Positions 16,195 through 25,656 of a stretch of 64,000 nucleotides of DNA are shown here, one piece after another. The notes under the pieces were generated by a model, which did not search any database, was not told where the DNA came from, and saw only the letters and a list, made by a program, of their open reading frames with translations. Made by a program: the position numbers and the translations under genes. The first letter of the stretch is position 1, and each line of letters begins with the position of its first letter. Source of the stretch: Clostridium sp. 1001275B_160808_H3 (GTDB lineage Bacteria > Bacillota > Clostridia > Clostridiales > Clostridiaceae); assembly GCF_015550425.1 (NCBI RefSeq), contig NZ_JADNAT010000001.1:233928-297927 (forward strand), in the 5' to 3' direction.

Positions 16195-17394
16195 TTAAAT
16201 TTCATTTTCTTTTACTTTATTTTTGATACTATTAATATAATTTTCAATATCTATATTTTCTCCTGATCCTTGAGCCAATATTTTATTTCCTCCACCTTTT
16301 CCCTTTATTTCCTTAATTGATTCTTTTAAAAGTTGCCCCATATTAACTTTCTCCAACTCTTTAGAGCATGAAAATAATATATTGGATTTATTATTATTTA
16401 TAGTTGCAAATAAACAAATAATATTACCTCTATCAACTAATCTATTAGCTAATTTTCTTATATAATCAATACTTCTTTCATTAAATATCTTTGTTATAAT
16501 TGTCAAATCAGTTTCTTTACTTGAATTAAGGATCATATTTTCTATTTCATATTCTATAAGATCTTCTTCTAGTTTTCTTTTTAAATTATTCAAACCGTCT
16601 ATATTATTTTTTAAATTTTTAATACTATTTAATGCCTCTTCCTCATTACTACTTAAATAATTACATATATCTTTTAATACTTTATCTTTAAATAAAGAAT
16701 CTTTAATTGCTCTTTCTCCAGCTAAAAACTCAATTCTAGTATTATCTTTATTTTTTTCGTGTTTTCTAATTTTAATTAATTTTAAATCTAAAGTTTTCTT
16801 TGGATGAACCCCACAACAAGCATTAATATCTAAATCACCAATTTTAACAACTCTTATTTCTTCTTCTGTATTAGGCAAATCTCTTCTTAAATTCATATTT
16901 TCCAGCTCTTTTTCGCTAGGTACTAAGCTCTCTACTAAAATATTTTCTCTTATTATCTCATTTGCCATTTTTTCAGCTTTTCTTATTTGATCTTCAGTTA
17001 AATACCCAATAATATCTACTGTGCTAATATCTTTTCCTAAATGAATACTTAATGTATTTCTATTAAAAAGTTTAAAAAAGCATCCTGATAATACATGTTG
17101 AGCTAAATGCTGATGCATTCCATCTTCTCTTCTATCCCAATCAATCTTACCTTTAACGTTAATTTGGTCTGATATATCTTCTGAAACAACATGATATATT
17201 TCCCTATTTTCTTCATATACATCTAATACCTTTACTCCATTTAACTCACCTAAATCACAAACTTGGCCTCCACCACCTGGGAAAAATGCTGTTCTATCTA
17301 AGGCTAAATGAAATTTACTATCTATTTTTTTAATACCTACAATTTTTGCTTCAAAGTCTTTTAAATATTGATCTATGTAATATAATTTTTCCAT
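16195..17394 (-). CDS. Alanyl-tRNA editing protein with DHHA1 domain (AlaX-L type)
   Basis: This stand-alone relative of the AlaRS editing domain hydrolyses Ser- or Gly-tRNA(Ala). The 399-residue product has an N-terminal beta-barrel (AFFPGGGGQVCD at about 36-47), the zinc motifs H96-x3-H100 (HLAQH) and C193-x3-H197 (CCGVH), a coiled linker (about 230-290) and a DHHA1 domain ending GKGGGNKILAQGSG. The aminoacylation core is absent. ATG at 17394 is chosen because the in-frame GTG at 17403 lies inside the AGGTGA ribosome binding site. It begins 12 bases after a beta-lactamase-like lipoprotein and is probably cotranscribed with it, without an obvious functional link. Confidence 0.9.
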   Translation of the reverse strand: MEKLYYIDQYLKDFEAKIVGIKKIDSKFHLALDRTAFFPGGGGQVCDLGELNGVKVLDVYEENREIYHVVSEDISDQINVKGKIDWDRREDGMHQHLAQHVLSGCFFKLFNRNTLSIHLGKDISTVDIIGYLTEDQIRKAEKMANEIIRENILVESLVPSEKELENMNLRRDLPNTEEEIRVVKIGDLDINACCGVHPKKTLDLKLIKIRKHEKNKDNTRIEFLAGERAIKDSLFKDKVLKDICNYLSSNEEEALNSIKNLKNNIDGLNNLKRKLEEDLIEYEIENMILNSSKETDLTIITKIFNERSIDYIRKLANRLVDRGNIICLFATINNNKSNILFSCSKELEKVNMGQLLKESIKEIKGKGGGNKILAQGSGENIDIENYINSIKNKVKENEI

Positions 17395-17406
17395 ATTTTT
17401 CACCTA

Positions 17407-18339
17407 TTAATAATCTTCCTCAACCATTAAGTATATTTCTTTTGATATATTTGCTATCATTTCATAGGCTTCATTACCCCAATCTAAAAGGTATCTTTCA
17501 TCTTCACTTCCATTTTCATAAGGCTCCTCACTTAAATCACCTATGTCCTTTGTTAATATTACTATTATATAAGGATCTTTAGCATATACTATTCCAAAAT
17601 CATGATAATATCTATAATAATCTCCAATTTTATGCGATACTATATCATAAGGCACATATTTATCTATTCTATCATGAAATACAGTTTCTTTCATGTATTC
17701 TATAAGTTTTTCATAGTAAGGATTATTATCTGGATTTTCATATAATCTTTTTAATACTATATATAGCTGCTCTGCTGTAATATAATTTTCATAAGGAATA
17801 CTATCATCTTCCGTTATACCTCTTAAATAATCTGTTAATGATATATCGCTTATTCTATGTAACATATTTTTAGCAACATTATCTGATTCAACAATAGATA
17901 AATAAACAGCTTCTCCAATAGTTATGTCCGGCACTTCTGGCAAGTAGTATAAAACTCCACTTCCACCTTCACTATCTGCTTCTTCATAATAAATAGTATC
18001 TTCTAATGATATTGTACCTTCAAAAACTTGATCTAAAATCATCATACATAAAGGTACTTTCGTTGTACTTGCTGCTACATAATATTTATCTGCATTTAAT
18101 ATATATTCCTCATTTGTATTTAGATTCTTATAGTATATAGATATATTATCCTTATAATCTCCTACTATTTCATCTATCTTTTTATCTATATTTGAACCTA
18201 TCTTCTCATCCATATTTTCGTCTTTTATGCTATTTGTTATAAAATTACTTTTATCACACTCTATAACTTCCTCTTTTTTAGTACATCCTTGTAAAAATAA
18301 TATGAGTATAATAATTGATAAAACATGTACTTTTTTCAT
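17407..18339 (-). CDS. Beta-lactamase class A-like serine hydrolase lipoprotein
   Basis: A lipobox (FLQGC, C19) marks a membrane-anchored extracellular protein of 310 residues. The class A fold motifs are S91-TTK94 (nucleophile SxxK), S152-DN154 (SxN loop) and K237-IG239 in the KTG position, where the usual Thr or Ser is replaced by Ile. The hydrolytic Glu of the omega loop is not obvious. It may be a weak or non-classical beta-lactamase, a muropeptide hydrolase or a penicillin sensor; resistance should not be assumed. It heads a two-gene unit with the AlaX gene. Confidence 0.82.
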   Translation of the reverse strand: MKKVHVLSIIILILFLQGCTKKEEVIECDKSNFITNSIKDENMDEKIGSNIDKKIDEIVGDYKDNISIYYKNLNTNEEYILNADKYYVAASTTKVPLCMMILDQVFEGTISLEDTIYYEEADSEGGSGVLYYLPEVPDITIGEAVYLSIVESDNVAKNMLHRISDISLTDYLRGITEDDSIPYENYITAEQLYIVLKRLYENPDNNPYYEKLIEYMKETVFHDRIDKYVPYDIVSHKIGDYYRYYHDFGIVYAKDPYIIVILTKDIGDLSEEPYENGSEDERYLLDWGNEAYEMIANISKEIYLMVEEDY

Positions 18340-18429
18340 CTATGCCCCCTATTTCAAAGCATTATTTTAATTATATTTTTATAATTATTATATCATATAT
18401 AAATTCTTATAATTCTAAATGCAAATTAA

Positions 18430-18465
18430 AAGAGCAAGTAAAAGCTTATTTTCTTACTTACTCTT
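18430..18465 (-). terminator. Terminator of the met operon
   Basis: A 12-bp stem (18430-18441 with 18454-18465, one G-U on the minus strand) followed by TTTTAATTT lies 74 bases after the metQ stop. Confidence 0.65.
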
Positions 18466-18538
18466 CCATTTTAATTTTTATATTTTACTATATTTCTTTT
18501 CAATAAATCTCTTAAATTCTTTATATTTTAATTAATTT

Positions 18539-19372
18539 CTAGAAAGCTGGAATTACTGATCCATTATATTTCTCTTCAATAAATTTCTTAACTTTATCTG
18601 ATGTTAAAGCCTTTGTTAAAGCTTGTATTTTATCACTATCTTCGTTTCCTTTTTTTACAGCCAATACATTATAATATTTTTTTGAAGCATCGTTAGTTGC
18701 ATCTTCTAAATAAATAGCATTTTCAGCTGGATTCAATCCTGCTTCAAGGGCATAGTTTCCATTAATAACGGCAATACCTACTTCTTCTAAAACTCTTGGT
18801 AATTGAGCCGCTTCAAGCTCTTCAAATTTAAGTTTCTTAGGATTCTCTGTTATATCATTTGGTGTAACTAATTCACCGTCTTTTAACTTTATTAACCCTG
18901 CACCTTCTAGTACTCTTAAAGCTCTTGCTTCATTTGATGGATCATTTGGTACTGCAACTGTCGCTCCTTCTTCTAATTCATTTAAATCCTTAATATTAGA
19001 AGAATAAACCCCTAAAGGTTCTAAGTGAATACCTTTTGTATAAGTTAAATCTAAGCCTTTTCCTTCATTAGTTTCATCTAAATATGCAATTGTTTGGAAG
19101 TAGTTTGCATCTAATTCACTTTCTGATAAAGCTGTGTTAGGTGTTACATAATCTGTAAACTCTACTATTTTTACTGTATATCCTTCTGCCTCAAGATCAG
19201 GTTTTATCTCTTCTACTATTTCCTTATGAGGAACTGGAGTAACCCCTATTGTTATTGTTTTATCTTCACTCTTTGCCCCTGTTTCATTTTCCTTATTTGC
19301 ATTTCCACAACCTATTAAACTTATTGCTAAAGCCCCTGTTAATAATAATGATAAAATTGATTTTTTTTTCAT
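18539..19372 (-). CDS. metQ: Methionine ABC transporter substrate-binding lipoprotein MetQ
   Basis: The 277-residue NlpA-family protein captures methionine outside the cell and delivers it to MetNI. It has a lipoprotein signal with lipobox LIGC (C22), then the NlpA fold beginning ITIGVTPVPHKEIVEEI and containing DYVTPNTALSESELDANYFQ. It is third in metN-metI-metQ, the order common in Firmicutes. A 136-bp gap to metI has no clear terminator. The operon is governed by the SAM-I riboswitch at 21280-21425. Confidence 0.95.
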   Translation of the reverse strand: MKKKSILSLLLTGALAISLIGCGNANKENETGAKSEDKTITIGVTPVPHKEIVEEIKPDLEAEGYTVKIVEFTDYVTPNTALSESELDANYFQTIAYLDETNEGKGLDLTYTKGIHLEPLGVYSSNIKDLNELEEGATVAVPNDPSNEARALRVLEGAGLIKLKDGELVTPNDITENPKKLKFEELEAAQLPRVLEEVGIAVINGNYALEAGLNPAENAIYLEDATNDASKKYYNVLAVKKGNEDSDKIQALTKALTSDKVKKFIEEKYNGSVIPAF

Positions 19373-19508
19373 TTCTTTAACCCCCTCGAAATAATTGATA
19401 ATGCATAATTGACAATTGATAATTTAGGATATAACTCTTATAGAGTTCTTTTAGTTAAATGTCTTTCATACATTTATCTTCTATATATTAATTTAATTTT
19501 TATAAACT

Positions 19509-20147
19509 TTATTTTGATAATTTTTTATATAGATAGTTTCCTAGTGACTGTAATGCTTGTACGATTATTATTAGAATTATTACTGTCACAATCATAACAT
19601 CTGTTTGATATCTTTGATATCCATATCTTATTGCTACATCACCAAGTCCGCCACCACCTACTGTTCCAGCCATAGCTGAATATCCTATTATACTTATCAC
19701 AGTTAATGTTAATCCTGATATTATTGATGGAACTGCCTCTTTTAGCATAACCTTAAAAATTATTTGTGTATTAGATGCCCCAAATGATTTGGCTGCTTCT
19801 ACAACTCCTGGATCTACTTCTTTTAAGGATGATTCTATTATTCTTGCTACAAAAGGTGCTGCTGCTATTGTTAGTGGAACTATAGCTGCTGGTGTACCAA
19901 TTGACTTTCCTACTATTAACTTTGTAAGTGGTATTATTGCTACCATTAAAATTAAAAATGGGAACCCTCTTAATATATTTATTATTGTATCTAAAACTCT
20001 ATATATAATCTTGTTAGGATTTAATCCATTCGGAGCTGTAACTACTAATATAATTGCTGGTATAAATCCTAATATAAGCGAAAATAATGTTGAGAAAAAA
20101 ACCATTGCAATTGTTTTATTAAACGCTGGTATTAATATTTCTGACAT
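19509..20147 (-). CDS. metI: Methionine ABC transporter permease MetI
   Basis: A 212-residue inner-membrane permease with five predicted hydrophobic segments and the EAA loop (EAAKSFGASNTQIIFKVML) that contacts the ATPase. Its ATG overlaps the metN stop by one base (TAATG), so the two are translationally coupled. Length and layout are typical of the D-methionine/methionine uptake family. Confidence 0.95.
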   Translation of the reverse strand: MSEILIPAFNKTIAMVFFSTLFSLILGFIPAIILVVTAPNGLNPNKIIYRVLDTIINILRGFPFLILMVAIIPLTKLIVGKSIGTPAAIVPLTIAAAPFVARIIESSLKEVDPGVVEAAKSFGASNTQIIFKVMLKEAVPSIISGLTLTVISIIGYSAMAGTVGGGGLGDVAIRYGYQRYQTDVMIVTVIILIIIVQALQSLGNYLYKKLSK

Positions 20148-21184
20148 TAATTAAGCACCTCCAATACCACATTTTTACTTTCTAAATATTCTATTACTCT
20201 TTCTTTATCATTTAGATCTACATTTATTACTAAGTTCCCAAGCACATCTTCTCTAAATTTTTCTAATTTCCCCCAAACTATTGAAAAATCTATATCTAAC
20301 TCTCTAGCCATTTTTGTAATAATAGCATTTTCTGATGATGTACTTGGAAAAAATAGCTTTATGTTAATCCCATTTGTAGGTAGTAACTCATCATCCTGCT
20401 CTCCTAAAAATTTCTTAAGAGAGATTTCTGGTTTTAAAAATAAGTCCTCTGAATTACCTTCTGCTTTTAAAATGCCCCCTTCTATTAAAGCAACTTTTTC
20501 ACAAACCTCTTTAACTACCTCCATTTGATGGGTAACAATTACAATTGTTATACCTAATTCTTTATTTATCTTTGATAAAAGTGATAGTATATCTTTTGTT
20601 ATTTTAGGATCTAGAGCTGAAGTAGCTTCATCACAAAGTAAAATCTTAGGCTCTAATGCTAAAGCCCTTGCTATTGCTACTCTTTGCTTTTGTCCGCCAC
20701 TTAAGCTTGCTGGTTTTACATCTGCTTTTTCTGAAAGTCCTACTAAATCTAGAAGTTCAGCTACTCTGTCCTTTATTCTTTCTTTCTTAAATTTATTATA
20801 GCTACAAGACTTTATTCCTTTTTCTTTATTTTCAATCTTATATTTTTTATATTCTTCTTCATATCCCCATACATCTAATGGTAATGCTATATTTTCAGAT
20901 ACTGTTTTTCTATTGAGCAAATTGAATCCTTGAAATATCATTCCTAGCTTTTTTCTAAACTCCCTAAGCTCTAGTCCATTCAGTTTTTTAACTTCTCTTC
21001 CCATTACTGTAATTGATCCATTTTCATAGCTCTCTAGGCCATTTATGCATCTAAGTAATGTAGATTTTCCTGCCCCACTATGCCCTATAATTCCGTATAT
21101 TTCTCCTTCTTCTATCTTAAGTGAAACTCCCTTTATAACTTCAACATCATTGAATCTTTTACTTAAGTTATTAATTTTAATCAC
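20147..21184 (-). CDS. metN: Methionine ABC transporter ATPase MetN
   Basis: The 345-residue ATPase has Walker A GHSGAGKS (34-41), the signature LSGGQKQRVAIARAL (about 170), Walker B ILLCDEATSALD and a C-terminal NIL regulatory domain (about 270-345) that senses internal methionine. Between the Q-loop region and the signature there is an extra basic stretch of about 25 residues (around 105-130) not usual in MetN. The start is GTG, 8 bases after GGGGG. First gene of the operon, directly downstream of the SAM-I riboswitch terminator. Confidence 0.95.
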   Translation of the reverse strand: MIKINNLSKRFNDVEVIKGVSLKIEEGEIYGIIGHSGAGKSTLLRCINGLESYENGSITVMGREVKKLNGLELREFRKKLGMIFQGFNLLNRKTVSENIALPLDVWGYEEEYKKYKIENKEKGIKSCSYNKFKKERIKDRVAELLDLVGLSEKADVKPASLSGGQKQRVAIARALALEPKILLCDEATSALDPKITKDILSLLSKINKELGITIVIVTHQMEVVKEVCEKVALIEGGILKAEGNSEDLFLKPEISLKKFLGEQDDELLPTNGINIKLFFPSTSSENAIITKMARELDIDFSIVWGKLEKFREDVLGNLVINVDLNDKERVIEYLESKNVVLEVLN

Positions 21185-21220
21185 AAGTCATTCCCCCTTT
21201 TATGAAACTTAAAGCAAAAT

Positions 21221-21255
21221 AAAAAGCGCACCGGAGAATAAATCTCTAGTGCGCG
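21221..21255 (-). terminator. Regulated terminator of the SAM-I riboswitch
   Basis: On the minus strand GCGCAC pairs with GTGCGC (21249-21254 with 21226-21231), with a second GAGA/TCTC helix inside, followed by TTTTTATTTT. It is the expression platform between aptamer and metN. Confidence 0.85.
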
Positions 21256-21279
21256 TAAATTCACATATTAATCTATTCT

Positions 21280-21425
21280 CTCATCTATCAGCAAAAAAGC
21301 TGCAGGATTTAGCACCAAACTTAATAAGAATAAATTTTATCTAACACAAATTAGACTTATCATTTAATCCTATTACAGGTTGCTGGGTTTCACAGGGCCA
21401 GTCCCTCCACCACTCTTGATAAGAA
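21280..21425 (-). ncRNA. SAM-I riboswitch (S-box)
   Basis: The minus strand starts TTCTTATCAAGAGTGGTGGA and contains GGGACTGGCCC, GAAACCCAGCAACC, GGTGCTAAATCCTGCAG and GATAGATGAG, the conserved S-box elements in order; TTCTTATC pairs with GATAGATGAG in the P1 helix. With SAM bound, the downstream terminator forms and metNIQ is off. Confidence 0.97.
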
Positions 21426-21460
21426 ACGTAATCTAATTATTTAATTTTTCTATTGATATT

Positions 21461-21489
21461 AATATACATTTATTGGATTGGATTGTCAA
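21461..21489 (-). promoter_or_regulatory. Sigma-A promoter of the met operon
   Basis: Minus strand TTGACA (21484-21489), 17 bp, TATATT (21461-21466). The predicted start lies about 30 bases before the riboswitch P1 helix. Confidence 0.82.
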
Positions 21490-21519
21490 CCCACTACTTT
21501 AAATTTTATGTATTTATTT

Positions 21520-21816
21520 TTATAAGAACTTAAACATAATAACATCCTTTTCTATGTTAATAATCTCCGCATCTGTATTTGACTCAATAAAATTAATTAT
21601 ATTCTCCATTGTAGAATCCACTTGTGAACTACTTGAGCATATTCCTGAAATAGCAATTACTATACTTTGATGAATATCTTGATCTTCTACTTCATTTACT
21701 GAAATATTGAATTTATTTTTTAATTTTTGAGTTATACTTTTAACCACCATCCTCTTTTCTTTTAAAGAATGTACCCAGCTTGCTCTTAATTTAACGCTCA
21801 TTACTAGAACTCTCAT
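21520..21816 (-). CDS. YlxP-like DUF503 protein
   Basis: A 98-residue protein with the DUF503 pattern: MRVLVMSVKLRASWVHSLKE at the start, KxxVVKSITQKLKNKFN and a final beta strand (IINIEKDVIMFKFL). YlxP proteins are often encoded near rbfA or in the infB region; here the gene stands alone. ATG at 21816 is preferred over the TTG two codons earlier because of spacing from AGGTGG. Biochemical role unknown; a ribosome-linked role is only suggested by typical gene context elsewhere. Confidence 0.85.
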   Translation of the reverse strand: MRVLVMSVKLRASWVHSLKEKRMVVKSITQKLKNKFNISVNEVEDQDIHQSIVIAISGICSSSSQVDSTMENIINFIESNTDAEIINIEKDVIMFKFL

Positions 21817-21870
21817 TTTCAACCACCTACATTACAATTTTTAGATATTATATATCTTAACATTATTATG

Positions 21871-21908
21871 AATAAAGCTCATAGAGAATATTCTCTATGA
21901 GCTTTATT
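21871..21908. terminator. Perfect 38-bp palindrome between ylxP-like gene and malQ
   Basis: AATAAAGCTCATAGAGAAT (21871-21889) is followed at once by its complement (21890-21908). T-rich flanks on both sides fit a bidirectional terminator, serving mainly malQ on the minus strand. Confidence 0.75.
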
Positions 21909-21949
21909 TATAATTTTTATAGGGGATTACTTTACTAATCTAGTTAAAA

Positions 21950-23431
21950 TTATTTTATTCTGCCATATAATTTTGTTAAATCATAAATTTCTTTTGCTAG
22001 TTTATCATTTAAATCCTTTGATGAAGCTCTCCATACCCAGTTACCACCTAATGTAGAAGGCATATTCATTCTTGCATCATTTCCTAACCCCAAGAAGTCT
22101 TGCATAGTTGTTATTGCTAAGTAAGCTGGGCTTCCCCATGCTCCTCTTATTAATCCTCTTGCAATTCCTTCTTCATAAGTTAAGTTTAAATACTTCTTGG
22201 CTTTTTCTATCTCCTCTTTGCTTCCTGTAACATTGTACCATCCACAAACAGTATCATTATCGTGAGTACCTGTATAGGCTATACAGTTAACTGGATAATT
22301 ATGAGGTAAGTCTCTGCTATCTCCATCACCAAATCCAAATTGTAATATTTTCATACCTGGAAAACCTGTTGTATCTCTAAGTTTTATAACACCATCAGTC
22401 ATCATTCCTAAATCTTCTGCTATTATATTAACATCTCCAAGTTTATCTTTTATTGCATCAAATAACTTTATTCCAGGTCCCTTTGTCCACTGTCCAAATT
22501 CTGCTGTCTTATTACCATATGGTATTTCCCAATATGCTTCAAATCCTCTAAAATGGTCTATTCTTACTACGTCATATAACTTAAAACTTTCTCTAACCCT
22601 ATCTATCCACCAGCTATACCCATCTTTATCTAAGTTGACCCAATTATATATTGGATTTCCCCAAAGTTGTCCAGTAGCTGAAAACGTATCTGGTGGACAT
22701 CCTGCTACCGTTATTGGCATCATATTTTCATCAACATTAAAATACTCTGGATTACTCCATATATCTGCACTATCTTCTGCTACATAAATTGGAATATCGC
22801 CTATTATTTCAATTCCATTATCGTTAGCATACTTTTTCAAACTATACCATTGCTTAAAGAACATATATTGAACAAATATCCAATAATCAATTTCATCCTT
22901 TAACAATGATTTATAAGAATCTATAGCTTCTTTTTTTCTAAGTCTTATATCATCATCCCAATTTTGCCAACTAACTAAATTAAAATGATTCTTAACAGCC
23001 ATATATAAAGCATAATCTTCTAACCAAAATTTATTTTCCTCTATAAATTTGTTTATTTCTTTATCATACTTATTTTTAGAGTTTTTATATGCTATTCTTA
23101 ATACTTTATTTTTATTTATAAACAATTTAGCATAATCTACACTATTTTCATCTGAACCATAGTCTAAGGTTGAATAATCTTCCTTAGCTAATAACTCGTC
23201 ATTCTCTAACAATTCAAAATCTATAAAATATGGATTACCAGCAAATGCTGAAAAACATTGATATGGTGAATCTCCATAACTAGTTTGTCCTAATGGCAAT
23301 ATCTGCCAATACATTTGTCCGCTTTTTTTCAAAAAATCAACGAAGGCAAACGCTTCCATTCCAAATGTGCCTATTCCATATTTACCTGGTAATGATGAAA
23401 TATGCATCAATATACCACTACTTCTTTTCAT
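21950..23431 (-). CDS. malQ: 4-alpha-glucanotransferase (amylomaltase, GH77)
   Basis: MalQ transfers alpha-1,4-glucan chains between maltodextrins, releasing glucose for glycolysis. The 493-residue product starts MKRSSGILMHISSLPGKYGI, the GH77 signature, and contains the nucleophile region VVRIDHFRGFEAYW, the acid/base region NIIAEDLGMM and the TGTHDNDT motif. ATG at 23431 lies 7 bases after GAGGT; an upstream ATG in the same frame has no ribosome binding site. It is the last gene of the maltodextrin locus, 215 bases after malR, and may use its own promoter. Cytoplasmic. Confidence 0.95.
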   Translation of the reverse strand: MKRSSGILMHISSLPGKYGIGTFGMEAFAFVDFLKKSGQMYWQILPLGQTSYGDSPYQCFSAFAGNPYFIDFELLENDELLAKEDYSTLDYGSDENSVDYAKLFINKNKVLRIAYKNSKNKYDKEINKFIEENKFWLEDYALYMAVKNHFNLVSWQNWDDDIRLRKKEAIDSYKSLLKDEIDYWIFVQYMFFKQWYSLKKYANDNGIEIIGDIPIYVAEDSADIWSNPEYFNVDENMMPITVAGCPPDTFSATGQLWGNPIYNWVNLDKDGYSWWIDRVRESFKLYDVVRIDHFRGFEAYWEIPYGNKTAEFGQWTKGPGIKLFDAIKDKLGDVNIIAEDLGMMTDGVIKLRDTTGFPGMKILQFGFGDGDSRDLPHNYPVNCIAYTGTHDNDTVCGWYNVTGSKEEIEKAKKYLNLTYEEGIARGLIRGAWGSPAYLAITTMQDFLGLGNDARMNMPSTLGGNWVWRASSKDLNDKLAKEIYDLTKLYGRIK

Positions 23432-23598
23432 AAATTTTACCTCATTTCTCATAAAACCTATTTCTATATTATAATTATTATTATATATTGAGAATTATTT
23501 ATAATAAATTATTAATCTATTATATTAATACATAAGAGAGATTTACTTATATGCCTGAGGGCTATAAACAATTTATTTTAAATCTATATATTATATAT

Positions 23599-23641
23599 AA
23601 TCTATTCATGATAAAAGTTTTCATAATATCATGAATAGATT
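23599..23641 (-). terminator. Stem-loop after malR
   Basis: A perfect 14-bp stem (23599-23612 with 23628-23641) directly follows the regulator stop. No strong T tract follows on the minus strand, so it may be a stabilising stem rather than an efficient terminator. Confidence 0.5.
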
Positions 23642-23646
23642 AATTT

Positions 23647-24669
23647 TCATTTACTTATCTTGAAATTTGTTGATTCTCTTTCAATCAGCTCTGTATTCAG
23701 TATAACGTGTTTATTATCAGTTTTATTAGCTATTAAATCTAGTAATAAATCTACGCTTATCTTCGCCATTTCTACTTTAGGTTGTATTACTGTTGTAATT
23801 GCAGGATTATAAAATTCACTAATGTCCATACCATCAAATCCAATTATTGCAACATCTTTTCCTACTTCTAACCCATTATCCTTTATAGCCTTTGCACACC
23901 CTACAGCCATTATATCTGATATAGCAAATATAGCTGTAACATCTTTATTGTTCTTCAATAACTTATCTGTTTCTTCATATGCTCCTCTATAATCATAATG
24001 TCCTAGAATTTTATAATTTCTATTAAATTCAATGTTATTTTCACTTAATGCCTTTTTATAACCAGCTTCTCTTAAATAACCAATTCCAAAGTCATTTTCA
24101 TCTCCTAGCATTATAGCTATATTTTTATGCCCATTATTTATTAAATACTGTGTAGCCGAATAAGCAGATTTTTCATTATCTATAGACACTGATGAAAAAT
24201 TAGAAAACTCTTTCCCATATTTATGATTTATTGACGTTAATACAACCGGTACATTTATATCATTAAAATCATCATTTTTTACATCTGTAAAGTTTCCTCC
24301 TAAACAAATTACCCCTTGTAGCCTCTTTTCCTTTATCATGGATATTAAGTTATTCATTTCATCATCACTTAAATAATCATGATGCTCTAAAATCATAGAA
24401 TATCCAGCTTTAGAAATCCTTTTACTTATTGAGTCTAACATTTCTGAGAAAAATGGATTAAAAACCCCTTTTATTAATACTCCAATATTATTTGTATTAT
24501 TTTTTTTTAGGTTTCTAGCACTATTATTAGGTATATAATTATTTTCTCTTATTACCTCTAATACTCTTTCTCTAGTTTGTTCTTTTACATCTGGATGATT
24601 ATTTATAACTCTTGAAACTGTACTAACACCTACCCCAGCAATTCTTGCAATATCTCTTATGTTTATCAT
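23647..24669 (-). CDS. malR: LacI/GalR-family regulator of the maltodextrin locus
   Basis: The 340-residue protein has the LacI HTH (about 2-50: IRDIARIAGVGVSTVSRVIN, hinge YIPNNSARNLKKN) and a periplasmic-binding-protein-like effector domain with NNIGVLIKGVFNPFFSEML and DVAIIGFDGMDI. ATG at 24669 is chosen because GGAGGGAG precedes it. It lies 92 bases after malG. Three near-identical palindromes (24699, 27944, 28963) upstream of this gene, malE and the PucR-type gene are its probable operators, implying autoregulation and control by a maltodextrin effector. The name malR is by context. Confidence 0.88.
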   Translation of the reverse strand: MINIRDIARIAGVGVSTVSRVINNHPDVKEQTRERVLEVIRENNYIPNNSARNLKKNNTNNIGVLIKGVFNPFFSEMLDSISKRISKAGYSMILEHHDYLSDDEMNNLISMIKEKRLQGVICLGGNFTDVKNDDFNDINVPVVLTSINHKYGKEFSNFSSVSIDNEKSAYSATQYLINNGHKNIAIMLGDENDFGIGYLREAGYKKALSENNIEFNRNYKILGHYDYRGAYEETDKLLKNNKDVTAIFAISDIMAVGCAKAIKDNGLEVGKDVAIIGFDGMDISEFYNPAITTVIQPKVEMAKISVDLLLDLIANKTDNKHVILNTELIERESTNFKISK

Positions 24670-24698
24670 AACTCCCTCCAAATTTCGACAAATTATTC

Positions 24699-24710
24699 GG
24701 TATCGTTTCC
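24699..24710. promoter_or_regulatory. LacI-type operator before malR
   Basis: GGTATCGTTTCC with central CG, 30 bases upstream of malR. It differs by one base from the copy at 27944 and by one from that at 28963. Confidence 0.75.
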
Positions 24711-24761
24711 ATTAATTTCTACATTAATTATATCATAAGATTTAATTCAAGGGTAAAATCA

Positions 24762-25655
24762 TTATTCTTTTACTGATCCAGAAACTAATCCACCTGCTAT
24801 ATATTTTTGTAAAAGTGAAAATATAACTACAATTGGTGTAGCTGCCATTACCGCTGCTGCTGAATACATAGTCCAGTTTGCAGAAAATTGATCCTTAATA
24901 AATTTTTGTAATCCAGTTACAAGTGTTTGTACATCTGCATTCTTTAATATTGCTGAAGTAAACATAAATTCACTATAAGCTCCTATAAATGCAAATAGGA
25001 ATATAACTATTAACATATTTCTTAGTAAAGGTAATATTATTACTGAAAATACCTTCCAAGTTGATGCTCCGTCTATATAAGCTGCTTCAACCAATTCATC
25101 TGGAATGCCATCTACTGCTCCTTTTAAAAGCCAAATATTATATGCACTACCACCAGCTAATATTAATATTAATACCAATGGTTTATTAGTTAAATTATAT
25201 GTGAAAACTATACCCATTATTGCTGGTAAAGCCATAGCAGCTGGAAACATTTGAAGAATTAATAAACTCATAAGTCCATTTTTTCTTCCCCAAAATCTTA
25301 GTTTAGAAAATGCAAAGGCTGCTGGAACCGATAATACTAATTGAAGAACTGCAACACTTGTACAAATAATCAATGAATTTTTTAGCCATAATAAAAAGTT
25401 AGTCTTTTCAAATACCCTTCTATAATTCTCTAAGGTCCATTCTGTTGGAAAAAATGATGTCTGGGTAAATGCATTTCCTTTTGCCATTGATGCAGAAATT
25501 ACAGCTACTATAGGAAATAACGTTATTAATATCATTATCCATATAAATATTCTTCCAAACCAAGCTGCCCTTACTTCATCAGGTCTTAATTTCTTTTTAT
25601 ATACTATATTTTCTTTTTTTCTTGAAATACTTTTTAAATTTACCTCTGTTTGCAT
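24762..25655 (-). CDS. malG: Maltodextrin ABC transporter permease MalG
   Basis: A 297-residue permease with six predicted membrane segments and the EAA motif (ELVEAAYIDGASTWKVFSVIILPLL). It starts at ATG 25655, one base after the malF stop; the ribosome binding site GAGGAGG is formed by the last codons of malF. With MalF it forms the channel of the MalEFG importer. It ends QKYIAGGLVSGSVKE, the MalG-type C-terminus, which normally docks in the MalK groove although malK is not in this locus. Confidence 0.94.
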   Translation of the reverse strand: MQTEVNLKSISRKKENIVYKKKLRPDEVRAAWFGRIFIWIMILITLFPIVAVISASMAKGNAFTQTSFFPTEWTLENYRRVFEKTNFLLWLKNSLIICTSVAVLQLVLSVPAAFAFSKLRFWGRKNGLMSLLILQMFPAAMALPAIMGIVFTYNLTNKPLVLILILAGGSAYNIWLLKGAVDGIPDELVEAAYIDGASTWKVFSVIILPLLRNMLIVIFLFAFIGAYSEFMFTSAILKNADVQTLVTGLQKFIKDQFSANWTMYSAAAVMAATPIVVIFSLLQKYIAGGLVSGSVKE

Positions 25656-25656
25656 A

